From NCBI RefSeq assembly GCF_003268775.1, contig NZ_QLSU01000048.1:1-58371 (forward strand): a DNA stretch of 58,371 nt, read 5' to 3'. Shown one piece after another: positions 32,756 to 41,975 of the stretch (position 1 is the stretch's first letter; each line of letters starts with the position of its first letter). The DNA is from Paraburkholderia unamae. Its GTDB lineage: Bacteria > Pseudomonadota > Gammaproteobacteria > Burkholderiales > Burkholderiaceae. Below the pieces are notes generated by a model. It did not search any database, had not been told where the DNA came from, and saw only the letters and a list, made by a program, of their open reading frames with translations. Position numbers and translations under genes: made by a program.

Positions 32756-35700
32756 TTACGGCCCCTGTGCCGTATCGGTCGCGGTCCAGTCGTGCAGTTG
32801 CGTGAGCAGCGAGTGGGCCGCGTCGCGTTCGAGGCTGGCCGACGCCTGCGCGTATTCGGCCAGCACGAAATCGCACTGATCGTAGAGCGCGCTCCAGTTG
32901 TTGCGGGCAGGCAGGCAGCGGTGCAGATCCGCGAGATCGCTCATCACCTGCTGCATGTTTTGCGCCAGCGCGCAGTGCGCGACGCTCTGATAAATCCAGA
33001 CCGTACTGCGCGCCGAACGGCTCCAGAAGTCAGGCTCGGTCTCATCGTCCTCCGGTGAATCCGCGCCGATCAGGTTCCAGTCGGGCTCGCGGTATTGCTC
33101 CAGTTGCCCGGCGAGATGGGCAACAAGCTCGATCGCACAGCGCTGAATACGTACGTAGTACACCCTGGCATCGCCTGTGTCGCTGCCTGTCGCCTCCGCT
33201 CTCGCGTAGTGGCTCATGGCCTGGGCGATCGCGGCGAGTTGCGCGTCGCGGCAGCCTGCGAAGCGCTCGACCATCGCCAGCCGCATGCATGTCGAGCCGC
33301 ATAGCGCAAGCCGCTCCATCGACGGGTACAGCGTGACGAGGTGCCCGAGGCTTGAGGTCGTCGTCACGTAGATCCTGCGCGCCGCCTCGATGGCCGTTTG
33401 CAGTCGTGCCGCATCGCCCTCGAACGCAGCCTCCCGCACACGGTGCAGCGACAGCCGGACCTGGGTGAAGGCCAGCTGATCGGTCGCATGCAGTGTCGCG
33501 CTGCCGTCGTTGGCCTGAACCGCCATCTGATACCACTTCGCGGCCTGCTCCAGATCGCCGGTTTCCTTCCAGGCGTCGGCGAACGCTTCGGCCACTTCGC
33601 CGATGCGCTCCCAGTGCGGCGCCGGTTGCGCATACTGCGCATGGAGGAATTCGAGCCGGACTCTGGCCGCTTCGATATCGGCGTTGTTCACGCGCAGTTC
33701 GGTCTGGATCTGCCGCAAGGCGATCATCAGGCCATGCGAGGAGGCGATGCACGCATAGCGGTCGGTCAGCGCCTTCTCCGCGTACTCGCGCCGACGCACG
33801 CCGTCGGCCGTCGGCCTGTCCTGGTCCAGCAGCGGCGCACGCAGATACCAGTCCGGGTCGCCATAGCACTGGTACGCGGCCCAGGTGTTGTTCTCGGGCG
33901 AATAAGCGGCTTCGCGCGCGATCGCCACGGCGTCGAGAAAGCGGCGGCGATCGAGCAACGCGTCGTAAAAGCTCGTGGCGAATTTCGCGGCGGCCACGTC
34001 GTCGACGGCCCATCCCGCCGCCACCACGCAGCGCACACCGATGCGGATCAAGGCCTCGGCCACGCTCGCGGCGAAGTACGGCCGGTTCAGCGGCGGCACG
34101 ACGACTTCGAGCAGACTGCCCGGGTCGCTGCGCGCCAGATAGCAGCAGTTGATGAACACCAGTTCCGGCACGCGCTGCATCTTCGCAAATTCGTCCGCGC
34201 CGAGAAATACGCCGTTCGAGAGCACCACGCCGCCCGCGCGCGCGGCGGCGCTTTTCGGGGCGGCGGCCCCTTCGTTGGGGCGGGCGTCGGCAGGCCCCGC
34301 GCCATTGCCGTTTGCCGACGCCCCGGCGGGCGGCGCGCCGGGGCTGCCCGTGGCCATCGCGGCAGGCGCGGTAAAAGCCGCCGGCCCGGGCGCAAAGGTG
34401 TCGGCGGTCGCGAGGTGGTCGGTGACCGGCAGGCCATGCCCCGCGATATGAACGACGCCCCAGTCGCTGTCGAGCAAGTTGACCACCACCTGGCGCGCGT
34501 CGGGGCCGCGTGCGGTGTCCGACTCCGCGACGAGCGTCGTCACGCGGCGCGCCCCGGCAAGCCCGTTCGTCAACAGATCGCGCACCGCGCGCACTTCGCG
34601 CCGCGCGCCCGGCAAGAGCGGATAGCGGCGGTCGTCGGCGCATGGGTCGCCTATCAGCAGGATCGGCGCTTCCCGGCCCGTATCCTCCACCTCGCGGCGA
34701 AACTCCTGCGTACGCAGCTTGCGCAGCAACTTGGTCCGGATCGCCCAGGGCTTGTGGCCGCCGCTCCCGGTGTTATCCGCGCTCTCCAGGTCGCGCGTCG
34801 TATCGAGCAGTTCCCACGGAATGGCCGCCGTGCCGGAATCGAGCTCGATCTGCATTTCGCTCGACCCGTCGAGCAATGGCCGCATCTCCACGGGCACGAG
34901 CAGCTTGAACAACGTGCGCCCGACGCTCGCGTCGTTGCACGTGCTCGACGACGCCACGCTGACGAGTTCCTGAAGCAGCCGCCCTTGCGCCGCGACCGCG
35001 CGCACTTCGGTGCGGGCGCGGCGCGTGTCGAGCGTATACACGATGGACGACGCGCCGTCCTGATCGACCTGCGTGGCGGCGGAAATCAGGTCGAAGTCCG
35101 CGCCGCGATAGCTCGACTCCAGCGGACGCAGCAGCGCGCCGGTGCCGATGCGCACGTAGTGCTGCACGTCATAGCAGCCGCGTGCCGAGTCGCTCAGCAG
35201 TTGCACGGCGCGCCAGCCTTCGACGGCGCGGTCGAGATACAGTTCGACCAGCGTCAGCGTGCCGACTTTCGGCCAGTTCACCGAAGCGAGCATGCGGCTC
35301 GCCTCCAGCACGCCTTCCGCCACCGACCGTGCAGCCAGGCCCGGCGACATGCCGGTGCCGCCGCTGCCCACCAGGGTGGCCGCGAGATCGAACCACGCGG
35401 GCACGCCGACCGCGCCCGTGCGCCTGCGCGCCTCTTCGGCCACATGTTGCGCCCAGGCGATGACGCCCAGCCGTGCCGCGCTAACGAGGCCGCTCGCGCG
35501 CAGATGCCCCTCGTCGCCCAGCCCCACGACGATCACCCCCGCCGGACGCGGCATGCTGCGCAGCGGATTGACGCGATCGACCGACGCGTTGACGAAGACC
35601 TGTTGCGCCTTGAGCGCCTGGGGATAGCGCCCGAGCCGGATCGACGTGCTCATCGCGCGGCCCACCAGCCAGTCGAGCACGCACTCCGCGCCGGCCAGGA

Positions 35701-35974
35701 CGCTGCCGCGATAGTGGCCGCACATCACAGCCTCGTCGACGAATTTCAGGTCGGCGTTGATGACCTCGATGCGCAGCGGCGCGTTGGACACGGTGGATGC
35801 GTTCGACGCGTCGGCTTGCGCCGGGTCGCGCAACCCGGGGTTCGTCAATACCGGATGATGCTGGCCGAGCGAGACGCCGCGCAGCGCCACGACGTCCGGC
35901 GAGTCGCGCGGCGCGGCGGGCGAAGGGGGGGCGGCCGGGTCCGGCTCGCCGCCCAGGCCATAGACGACGCTCAT
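32756..35974 (-). CDS. CHAT-domain protease-like protein with C-terminal helical repeats
   Basis: A 1072-residue protein; ATG 35974 overlaps the stop of the hydrolase-CHAT gene as ATGA. Residues ~65-330 (RIEVINADLKFVDEAVMCGH; GVIVVGLGDEGHLRASGL) recall the macro/leucine-aminopeptidase-N-like fold, which is weak inference. The CHAT (caspase-like) domain spans ~370-710: AAIPWELLDTT, the catalytic His in VVHIAGHG (His513), and the Cys in LVFINCCYLARSD (Cys611). An Ala/Gly/Pro-rich insert at ~528-582 separates the two. Residues ~730-1072 are helix pairs consistent with TPR-like repeats (AEAFADAWKETGDLEQAAKW). CHAT-TPR proteins are proteases in bacterial conflict and cell-death systems, for example the Craspase partner. 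No CRISPR parts are nearby. Confidence 0.83.
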   Translation of the reverse strand: MSVVYGLGGEPDPAAPPSPAAPRDSPDVVALRGVSLGQHHPVLTNPGLRDPAQADASNASTVSNAPLRIEVINADLKFVDEAVMCGHYRGSVLAGAECVLDWLVGRAMSTSIRLGRYPQALKAQQVFVNASVDRVNPLRSMPRPAGVIVVGLGDEGHLRASGLVSAARLGVIAWAQHVAEEARRRTGAVGVPAWFDLAATLVGSGGTGMSPGLAARSVAEGVLEASRMLASVNWPKVGTLTLVELYLDRAVEGWRAVQLLSDSARGCYDVQHYVRIGTGALLRPLESSYRGADFDLISAATQVDQDGASSIVYTLDTRRARTEVRAVAAQGRLLQELVSVASSSTCNDASVGRTLFKLLVPVEMRPLLDGSSEMQIELDSGTAAIPWELLDTTRDLESADNTGSGGHKPWAIRTKLLRKLRTQEFRREVEDTGREAPILLIGDPCADDRRYPLLPGARREVRAVRDLLTNGLAGARRVTTLVAESDTARGPDARQVVVNLLDSDWGVVHIAGHGLPVTDHLATADTFAPGPAAFTAPAAMATGSPGAPPAGASANGNGAGPADARPNEGAAAPKSAAARAGGVVLSNGVFLGADEFAKMQRVPELVFINCCYLARSDPGSLLEVVVPPLNRPYFAASVAEALIRIGVRCVVAAGWAVDDVAAAKFATSFYDALLDRRRFLDAVAIAREAAYSPENNTWAAYQCYGDPDWYLRAPLLDQDRPTADGVRRREYAEKALTDRYACIASSHGLMIALRQIQTELRVNNADIEAARVRLEFLHAQYAQPAPHWERIGEVAEAFADAWKETGDLEQAAKWYQMAVQANDGSATLHATDQLAFTQVRLSLHRVREAAFEGDAARLQTAIEAARRIYVTTTSSLGHLVTLYPSMERLALCGSTCMRLAMVERFAGCRDAQLAAIAQAMSHYARAEATGSDTGDARVYYVRIQRCAIELVAHLAGQLEQYREPDWNLIGADSPEDDETEPDFWSRSARSTVWIYQSVAHCALAQNMQQVMSDLADLHRCLPARNNWSALYDQCDFVLAEYAQASASLERDAAHSLLTQLHDWTATDTAQGP

Positions 35975-38900
35975 CCCGCCGCTCCTGCCGCGCTCGCGCT
36001 CGCATCGCCGGGACGCTGCGCCGCTGCGCCTTCGGCAGCCGCCGCAGGCGCCGCCTTCGACGCCTGCAACGCGGGATCGATCCGCGTGTCGGCGTCGCAA
36101 TGCACGGCGTAAAGCAGGCCCAGCGGGTTGAAATGCGCTTTCAGGAACTCGTCGCGCAGGCCGAGCATGACGTTGCCTAACGCTTTGCCCGCCAGGAATT
36201 CCTCGAAGAAACGGTTGGCCCACGCCTTCGCGAAGAGTGCCGGCGTCTTGCACTCGGTGCCGATCACGCCGCGCGCGCCCTTGTCCATGAAGTACGGTGC
36301 GAACCCGTCATAGAACGTCGACGACATTTCCGCCGACTCGCACGCGTTGATGAACACGAGCGGCTTGCCGGCCAGTCGCGTGTCGGTCGGCGCGCGCAGC
36401 TTCAGATCGTTGAGGCTCACAAGGCGGTCGGTGAGCTCGATGCAGGACGCGCCTGGGCCGCCAGGATCGGTCAAGCCCTTCGAGACGGCGTGGCAATACA
36501 GATAGAGAATCTGATCGGGCGTTTGCGCCTGACGCAGCGCCTTGATGAAATCGTCGCCGCTCTCGCGGTCTTCGATGGTCGTGCCCGCGCGCCCCTGCCA
36601 GAACGCGCGCTGCGAGGCGACCACGTCGACGCCCATCTGCGCATCGATGCCCGCATGAAAGTTCAGGCTCACGTTCAGGCTCGGCGTGCTCGTGATCTCC
36701 GGCTCGGTCACGGCCATCGGATTCTGCAACGGGATTTGCTCGATGATGTGCCGCATGCCGAGAAAATTGTCCCAGCTATACGGTACGTCGCCGCTCACGT
36801 CGCCGAGGTACAGCAGCGGCCACGGCACCGGCAGCGTCTGCGCCACGATCTGGATCTTCAGCCGCAGATCGGCACGCGTGCCGAGTTGCCGCAACGCGTT
36901 GCCGACGGCGCGCACGTCGTCGCCCGCACCGGGACCATAGAAAAGCGTGCTCAGCAGGAGCGCACCCGCGTCCGCCATGATCGGCAATGCCTTGTCGAGC
37001 GCATCCTGTGTCGCGTCGATGCCGCTCTGAAACACGTAGTTGCCGCCCGCGTCCCGGTACATGACGACTTTCATGAGGCTGTCGCGCGCGCTGCGGATAT
37101 AGGCGTCGATCAATGCGGCGTTGACCGGCAGGCGCACGTGCGTCGCGACCGCGCCGCACAGCACGCACTCGTAGTCGCCCGCCGCGCCCGGATAGATTTG
37201 CAGGCTCAGGTCGCGCGGCTGTAGCACGGCAAGGCCGTCGAGTCCGCGGCCGCGCGTGGCGACCTGCACGGCCGGGGCCGCCGCCGATCCCACCTCGAAA
37301 ACCAGGTCGATCTGCTGGATGAACTGGCCGTCCTTCAGGATGGTCGCTTTCAGCGCGCACGGTCCGTCCTTGCGCGGCGCGATGTCGAAGCGCGCCTTCG
37401 AATAGCCCTTGCCCGTGGGCGGTATGCGCATCAAGCCCGTCTTCCCCGAAATGTCGAAGTCGTCGGTGTCGATCTGCACCGTGAGCACGACAGTGGCGTC
37501 GTCGGGCCCGAACACGCCGCGCTCCGCGAACGGCACGCTGACCGGCGCGTCGTGGTGCGCGGTCACGTCCACGCCGAAGGCGAGCGTATGCCACTGCCCT
37601 TTGACGAGCGGATCGGCGGGCTCCATGTCCTCGAATTCGGCATTGATCCAGCGTGACGTTGCGGCGGGCGCGGGCGCGCTGCCGGGCGCGGCGGCCATGG
37701 CCGCCGGTGGTGGCGGTGGTGGCGGCGGCGATGCGGCCGGTGCGGCCGGTGCGGCGGCGCCTGACGACGCGGCGCCATCCGCAGCCATATCGGCAGGCGG
37801 CGCATCCGCGATATCGAGCAGCCCGCCGCGCTGCACGTCCGCCACGCCAGCGGGTGACGGCAACGTGTCCTCGATGTCGAGCAGGCCGCGTCGCGGCGGC
37901 AACGCGCCCAAAGGCGGATGCGCAGCCGGCGGCGCGGTGGGCTTGGCGGCAGCCGCGGCCGCCCCATCCGCCGACGCGCCTTCGAGCGCCGCCGACCAGA
38001 ACGCATGCGCGACCTCGGGATGCGCGATGTCGCTATGCGCACCGGCCGGGCCGCTGCCGTTGCGGATCACGCCGCTCGCGTCGAAGTTGAATACGTGCGC
38101 GTCGCTGAAGTCGTAGCGCGCGTCGATCGCACCGAGCGTCAACGCCACCGTTTCGGGCGCGCCCTGAATGCCGAACGCACCCACGCCGCCGTACTTCGGA
38201 AACGCATCGGCGCCCAGCAGAAATTGGCCCTTCGCCGCCGCGCCGAGCGGATAGAACTTGCCGACGGCGGTGTCCCAGCTCGACTGCGTCGTGAGCAGCG
38301 GCCCGCAAACCAGCGCGCCGTCGAGGATGCGCGAGAAGTAGCCCGGCGTGCCCGGCGCAAACGGCACATCGGCCGCAAACGACCACAACGACAGTGCGCC
38401 CTGCACGAGGAATAGCGAATCGATGGGACGGTGCAGCGCCGGAATCGGCGTTTCAGTGCCCGTCGTGGTCTCTCCGGCGACCATGCCCGAGACGACGATG
38501 CAGCCGAAGCTGTGCCCCATCAGGTGAAAGCGCGCGTTGGCGCTGGCGTTCTGCATCGCGCCGAGCAGCGCGTGCGCGCCGCCTTCGCCGAACGTGCGGG
38601 CGCGGTCCTTCATCTTCCAGAACGAGAGTTGCCGCAGCGGCGCGAGCACCGCATCCTTGAGCGCGCCCACGATCCCGAGCACATGCGGGGCCGCCGCGCC
38701 TGCACCCGCACCGCCGGGCACCGCTGCCGTCGCGGCCTGCGGCGCGACCGCGTCGACGATCGCCTGCGGATCGAAGCCGTCCTGATCGGCGCCCGGCCGG
38801 CCGGCGGCACTGCCCGTGCGCAGTTTCGAAGCGGTGAATAGCGTCTCGAAGTCCGCCAGCACATGGCCCGGCAAGTTCGTGTCGCTTGCAATATCGGCGA

Positions 38901-39381
38901 AGGCGAAGATGCGTTGCAGCGCGCCTCGCGTGTCGGCATCGGCGCCCAGTTGCCCGGCCAGCATGTCGATCGCGTCATGACTGGCGGCGTCCGCGCCGGT
39001 CGACAGCACACCGGCCGGCGACGCGGCACCGGCGGCGCTCGCGGGTACGGTCTCCATGCCCCACGGCAGGCTCGGCCAGTGCACGCCGATCACCATCGGA
39101 TTGAAGGCCGGATTGCGCGCTTCCATGGCGGCGAGGTCCGCCTCGCACTGCGCCATCGCGCCAATCCAGCGATCGTACTGGTCGATCGCCGCCGGCACGT
39201 CGCCTTGCCAGCCGTGGCTGCATACGAACACGTCGGTGACGGGATCATCGGCCGCCGCGAGACGCGCCATGACCGCGGCGCTGAGCATCGTGCCGTCGGC
39301 TTCGGCACGCTCGCGGCCGTTCTCGTCGAACAGGATCAGGTAATAGGCAATATCGCTACCGGGAATGTTGCGGATCGGCAT
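35971..39381 (-). CDS. alpha/beta-hydrolase fused to a CHAT caspase-like domain
   Basis: An 1136-residue fusion with GGAG before ATG 39381. The N-terminal ~470 residues look like a lipase/esterase: VFVCSHGWQGD near 52-61 and the nucleophile elbow LMGHSFGCIVVSG (Ser291). A long Ala/Pro linker (~470-575) follows, with eight consecutive prolines and two copies of a short motif (RGLLDIED at ~498-505, GGLLDIAD at ~519-526). Then come a beta-rich region (~590-730) and a CHAT domain (~750-1080) with LPVPWPLLYLGD, the His in LYLYCHAVS (His964) and the Cys in LVFINACESAEMS (Cys1014). Both catalytic dyads look intact. The fusion suggests protease control of a lipase-like effector. No signal peptide. 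It is translationally coupled to the second CHAT gene. Confidence 0.85.
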   Translation of the reverse strand: MPIRNIPGSDIAYYLILFDENGRERAEADGTMLSAAVMARLAAADDPVTDVFVCSHGWQGDVPAAIDQYDRWIGAMAQCEADLAAMEARNPAFNPMVIGVHWPSLPWGMETVPASAAGAASPAGVLSTGADAASHDAIDMLAGQLGADADTRGALQRIFAFADIASDTNLPGHVLADFETLFTASKLRTGSAAGRPGADQDGFDPQAIVDAVAPQAATAAVPGGAGAGAAAPHVLGIVGALKDAVLAPLRQLSFWKMKDRARTFGEGGAHALLGAMQNASANARFHLMGHSFGCIVVSGMVAGETTTGTETPIPALHRPIDSLFLVQGALSLWSFAADVPFAPGTPGYFSRILDGALVCGPLLTTQSSWDTAVGKFYPLGAAAKGQFLLGADAFPKYGGVGAFGIQGAPETVALTLGAIDARYDFSDAHVFNFDASGVIRNGSGPAGAHSDIAHPEVAHAFWSAALEGASADGAAAAAAKPTAPPAAHPPLGALPPRRGLLDIEDTLPSPAGVADVQRGGLLDIADAPPADMAADGAASSGAAAPAAPAASPPPPPPPPAAMAAAPGSAPAPAATSRWINAEFEDMEPADPLVKGQWHTLAFGVDVTAHHDAPVSVPFAERGVFGPDDATVVLTVQIDTDDFDISGKTGLMRIPPTGKGYSKARFDIAPRKDGPCALKATILKDGQFIQQIDLVFEVGSAAAPAVQVATRGRGLDGLAVLQPRDLSLQIYPGAAGDYECVLCGAVATHVRLPVNAALIDAYIRSARDSLMKVVMYRDAGGNYVFQSGIDATQDALDKALPIMADAGALLLSTLFYGPGAGDDVRAVGNALRQLGTRADLRLKIQIVAQTLPVPWPLLYLGDVSGDVPYSWDNFLGMRHIIEQIPLQNPMAVTEPEITSTPSLNVSLNFHAGIDAQMGVDVVASQRAFWQGRAGTTIEDRESGDDFIKALRQAQTPDQILYLYCHAVSKGLTDPGGPGASCIELTDRLVSLNDLKLRAPTDTRLAGKPLVFINACESAEMSSTFYDGFAPYFMDKGARGVIGTECKTPALFAKAWANRFFEEFLAGKALGNVMLGLRDEFLKAHFNPLGLLYAVHCDADTRIDPALQASKAAPAAAAEGAAAQRPGDASASAAGAAG

Positions 39382-39427
39382 CGTGGTCTCCTTCGCGTTC
39401 TGTCTGCGCGGGGGCCTCGCACTTCAC

Positions 39428-40183
39428 TCACGCGGCAAGCCCCTCTTCGAACAGCACGGCCTCCAGCTCACGTCGCTGCACGAGGCCGGCCATATTCGGA
39501 TCTCCGGCCCATAAACGCTTCATCGAGCGAATCTGGGCGGGAATGTCCGCTAACTTCTGATTCTGGATGTCGCTGCTGATTGCGCGCATCTCGGTGTAGC
39601 GATCGCCCGCGGCGTTGAACGATGCACCACGGTTGTACACGAGCGACACCAGGGCGCCGAGGCAATCGGGATTCAGGTTGGCCGCGGCTGGCGGCAGCGC
39701 CCCGAGCGTGCGCGACGTGTAGCGCGGTACGTCGGTCTGCCGGAAAACCGCGTTCGCCGCCGCGAACGGCACGGTCACGCCTTTGGTCTGCGGCAGGATC
39801 TGGCTGGCCGCCGCTCCCGTTTTGCCGCATGCCGGCGTGAGTGTCGCGACGGCCGCCGCGCCGAGCGACGCCGTCCAGTCTTTCGCAAGCTGCGCGGCGC
39901 TCGTATAGCCGAGGTCGTATCCGATGCCGATCGTCACGCCCGAGTTGCCCTTCGGCCAGATCGGGTGCTGATAAAGCCTGTTATACGCAGCTTCGCTCGT
40001 CACCTCGAAGGCGATGATCATGTTGATCGCGCGGTCGGAAATCGGTGCGACGTCGAGCACGAGCAAAGGCGGTTCGGGATGTTCGCTCTCGAAAAGCTTG
40101 CGCTCCTCATCGAGCGGCACGTCGGGCGACAACAATCCCGGCGTCTGAATGGTTTGCAGGAGCAACTGGTCGAAGGAAGACAT
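39428..40183 (-). CDS. lysozyme-fold protein (GH24/pesticin-like), first gene of the CHAT operon
   Basis: A 251-residue protein starting at ATG 40183 (MSSFDQLLLQTIQTPGLLS) with GAGGTG 6 bases upstream. Residues ~50-240 resemble phage-type lysozyme: AINMIIAFEVTSEAAYN with a Glu (Glu60) in the catalytic position, GVTIGIGYDLGYTSAAQL matching the TIGIGH block, CLGALVSLVYNRGASF matching the later helix, and GLVQRRELEAVLFE near the end. It would cleave peptidoglycan if it reached the periplasm, but there is no signal peptide. It may be delivered by another route or act on lysing cells. It lies 46 bases before the hydrolase-CHAT gene, so it is probably its co-expressed partner or substrate. Confidence 0.75.
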   Translation of the reverse strand: MSSFDQLLLQTIQTPGLLSPDVPLDEERKLFESEHPEPPLLVLDVAPISDRAINMIIAFEVTSEAAYNRLYQHPIWPKGNSGVTIGIGYDLGYTSAAQLAKDWTASLGAAAVATLTPACGKTGAAASQILPQTKGVTVPFAAANAVFRQTDVPRYTSRTLGALPPAAANLNPDCLGALVSLVYNRGASFNAAGDRYTEMRAISSDIQNQKLADIPAQIRSMKRLWAGDPNMAGLVQRRELEAVLFEEGLAA

Positions 40184-40541
40184 GGTGTTCACCTCGTGTA
40201 CCTTCTGGCACGCGCGGTTCGTCCAGACGCACCGCGTCCTGTTGATATACAAAGGACTGCAAACAAAGTAATGGATACAGCAGGCAGATCACGGGCCGAC
40301 GTCCGGCGAGCAGGTAGACAGGGAGTGTGGTCGGCGATCAGCGGGAACTCAAGTAACCCCACTGAAAGAATAGACGAAAATCTCCGCTGGCAATGCGGTT
40401 TTTTTATGGATTCGCGAGGCGTCGCCGCATGCTTTGCACCGGTTTGCTAACGCGAGGTGCGTACCCGACCCTCCAACGAGGCGAACATGGAATGGATCGT
40501 TGCCCGCCGGGTGACCCGGCGTGACTCGAACGTTCGTGCGC
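40184..40541. other. intergenic region upstream of the CHAT operon
   Basis: 358 bases with no convincing gene. The CHAT operon promoter should lie in its left part; TTGATATACAAAGGAC near 40242 is AT-rich and promoter-like. A 15-base near-perfect palindrome, GCCGGGT-G-ACCCGGC, lies at 40506-40520 just after the methyltransferase stop and looks like a protein-binding site. Confidence 0.4.
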
Positions 40542-41258
40542 TCAGGAAACGACGACGGTAAATTCGACGCCTGATTCAAAGTCCAGCGTGGTGGTCGAAA
40601 AGCGCGGGTCGTTGTCGAGGTAGTGCTTGTAAGGCCGAACCGCGTCCTCGGCCGTGTACATGTTGTCGGCGAGCACGATGGTTCCCGGGCGTAGCAGGCG
40701 CTCGATCTGCCTGAACAGTTTCAGATACGCATCGGCCCATACGTCGATAAACACCATGTCGAACGTGCCGTCGAATTCGGCTACGGTCTGGAAAACATCG
40801 CCCTCGTGCAGGTCGACCCAGGCGTCCACGCCCGCCGCTTTGACGTGGGATCGAAGATACGCGCATTTGACGGCATCGAGCTCGGTCGCGACAAGGGTGC
40901 CGCGGCCCAATGTGCGCAGGGCGTCGGCAAGATACAGCGTGGACACACCGCAGGAACTGCCTAGCTCGAGAATTCGAGCCGGTCTGTGCGAAAGAACCAT
41001 GTTGTACAAGAACCGCCCCGTTTCCGCTGAAACGGCCAACGATAGCGGCGTGCCTTGCGAGGATTCGAAATCTTCGCTCGACAGCCCGAGCGTTTCGAGA
41101 AAGCGCCCACGCAGTCTGGGCGCAATCATTTCGTATTCCTCGGTGAGCGTGAGCCATTCCTCGCTCGGACCCTGGAACTGCGCGCGTGCGCGGGCCATCA
41201 CTTCTGACTGGCTCTGTTCGTGAAGCCGCCGCAAAAGAACGGAGGTCGATGAAGTCAT
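40542..41258 (-). CDS. O-methyltransferase family protein (class I SAM-dependent)
   Basis: A 238-residue methyltransferase of the catechol/caffeoyl-CoA O-methyltransferase type. The SAM-binding motif I is ARILELGSSCGVSTLYLADAL, followed by LVATELD (acidic residue for the ribose), DLHEGDVFQTV, FDMVFIDVWADAYLK (metal or catalytic Asp) and a strand with VLADNMYTAEDAV. It would methylate a hydroxyl on a small molecule; the substrate is not evident. It stands alone, with its own promoter region of ~90 bases on the right and the CHAT cluster on the left. I see no reason to link it to either. Confidence 0.85.
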   Translation of the reverse strand: MTSSTSVLLRRLHEQSQSEVMARARAQFQGPSEEWLTLTEEYEMIAPRLRGRFLETLGLSSEDFESSQGTPLSLAVSAETGRFLYNMVLSHRPARILELGSSCGVSTLYLADALRTLGRGTLVATELDAVKCAYLRSHVKAAGVDAWVDLHEGDVFQTVAEFDGTFDMVFIDVWADAYLKLFRQIERLLRPGTIVLADNMYTAEDAVRPYKHYLDNDPRFSTTTLDFESGVEFTVVVS

Positions 41259-41346
41259 GTTTCTTCCCGGACAATATCGTTAGTTATGCTGACACATATA
41301 GCTGATTGTCACTCCGTCAATCGGCCCCACCCACAGCGAAACCGGG

Positions 41347-41655
41347 CTAACGCGATGCCGCTCTGGCGAGCTTGATCGCGCGCTCGGGGCACGCCGTCAC
41401 GCAAAGCCCGCAAGACCGGCAGGCGTCCGCGTTCGGCGTGTAGGCGACTTTCATGCCATGCACGCGCAGCTTGAGGCGGTTCATCCAGCCGAGGCCGAGA
41501 TAATCGGCCTCATCGATTCGCCGGATCTCGAACACGTTCTCAGGGCAGACTGCCAGGCAATCGCCCTTGCCTTCACAACGTTTCAGATCGACGACCGGTG
41601 CAATCACACCCGGCTGCTGTTTGCAGTCGCCCGTTGATTTCTCGCGCATGCTCAT
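41347..41655 (-). CDS. 7Fe-type ferredoxin
   Basis: A 102-residue ferredoxin; its ATG at 41655 overlaps the stop of the small membrane gene as ATGA. It has two cluster motifs. The second, CRSCGLCVTACPE, has all four Cys for [4Fe-4S]. The first, CEGKGDCLAVCPE, lacks the second Cys (Lys in its place), as in 3Fe-4S/4Fe-4S ferredoxins. It would carry electrons in the cytoplasm. Co-expression with an ECF sigma factor and a membrane protein suggests a stress- or redox-induced unit. Confidence 0.88.
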   Translation of the reverse strand: MSMREKSTGDCKQQPGVIAPVVDLKRCEGKGDCLAVCPENVFEIRRIDEADYLGLGWMNRLKLRVHGMKVAYTPNADACRSCGLCVTACPERAIKLARAASR

Positions 41656-41963
41656 TCTCCCGCGCGCGGACCGCGCCCCGTTCGCCACGCCGTCTTGAAG
41701 TGCTCGCGTTCTTCGGGCGTCATCGCCTCCCATTTGCGCCAGTGACGCCGTTCGCGCCAGCCGCCGCCGTGCCCGCGGAATCCGCCAAACAGAATGCGGC
41801 TCAACACGAGCAGGCCCAGCGCATGCGCGAAGTCGATCGCGCGCGCCCCCACGAATAGCGCTGGAATCACCCAGTTCCACAACGTCATGACCACCCACCC
41901 GAGCACGCCGATGGCGACCACCACAAGCAGCGCTTTACCTGCGCATCTGATTCGAAATTTCAT
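41652..41963 (-). CDS. small membrane protein of the sigma-ferredoxin operon
   Basis: A 103-residue protein with one or two hydrophobic segments (ALLVVVAIGVLGWVVMTLWN; ALGLLVLSRILFGGF), then a Gly/Trp/Arg-rich hydrophilic tail with MTPEEREHFKTAW. It lies 12 bases after the ECF sigma gene, where an anti-sigma factor is often found. It has no zinc-binding HxxxCxxC motif, so it would be an atypical anti-sigma or simply a membrane target of the regulon. Translation is coupled to the ferredoxin gene. Confidence 0.7.
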   Translation of the reverse strand: MKFRIRCAGKALLVVVAIGVLGWVVMTLWNWVIPALFVGARAIDFAHALGLLVLSRILFGGFRGHGGGWRERRHWRKWEAMTPEEREHFKTAWRTGRGPRAGE

Positions 41964-41975
41964 CCATCGACTCCT

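Noticed and set aside
33398..36112. Long + strand open frame (904 codons) over the CHAT genes
   Set aside because: Antisense shadow of the CHAT-repeat gene. The minus strand carries recognisable CHAT motifs and coupled starts.
32756..39381. Type III-E CRISPR (Craspase) association of the CHAT-repeat protein
   Set aside because: No repeat-spacer array, Cas7-11/gRAMP or reverse transcriptase gene is present anywhere in the window.
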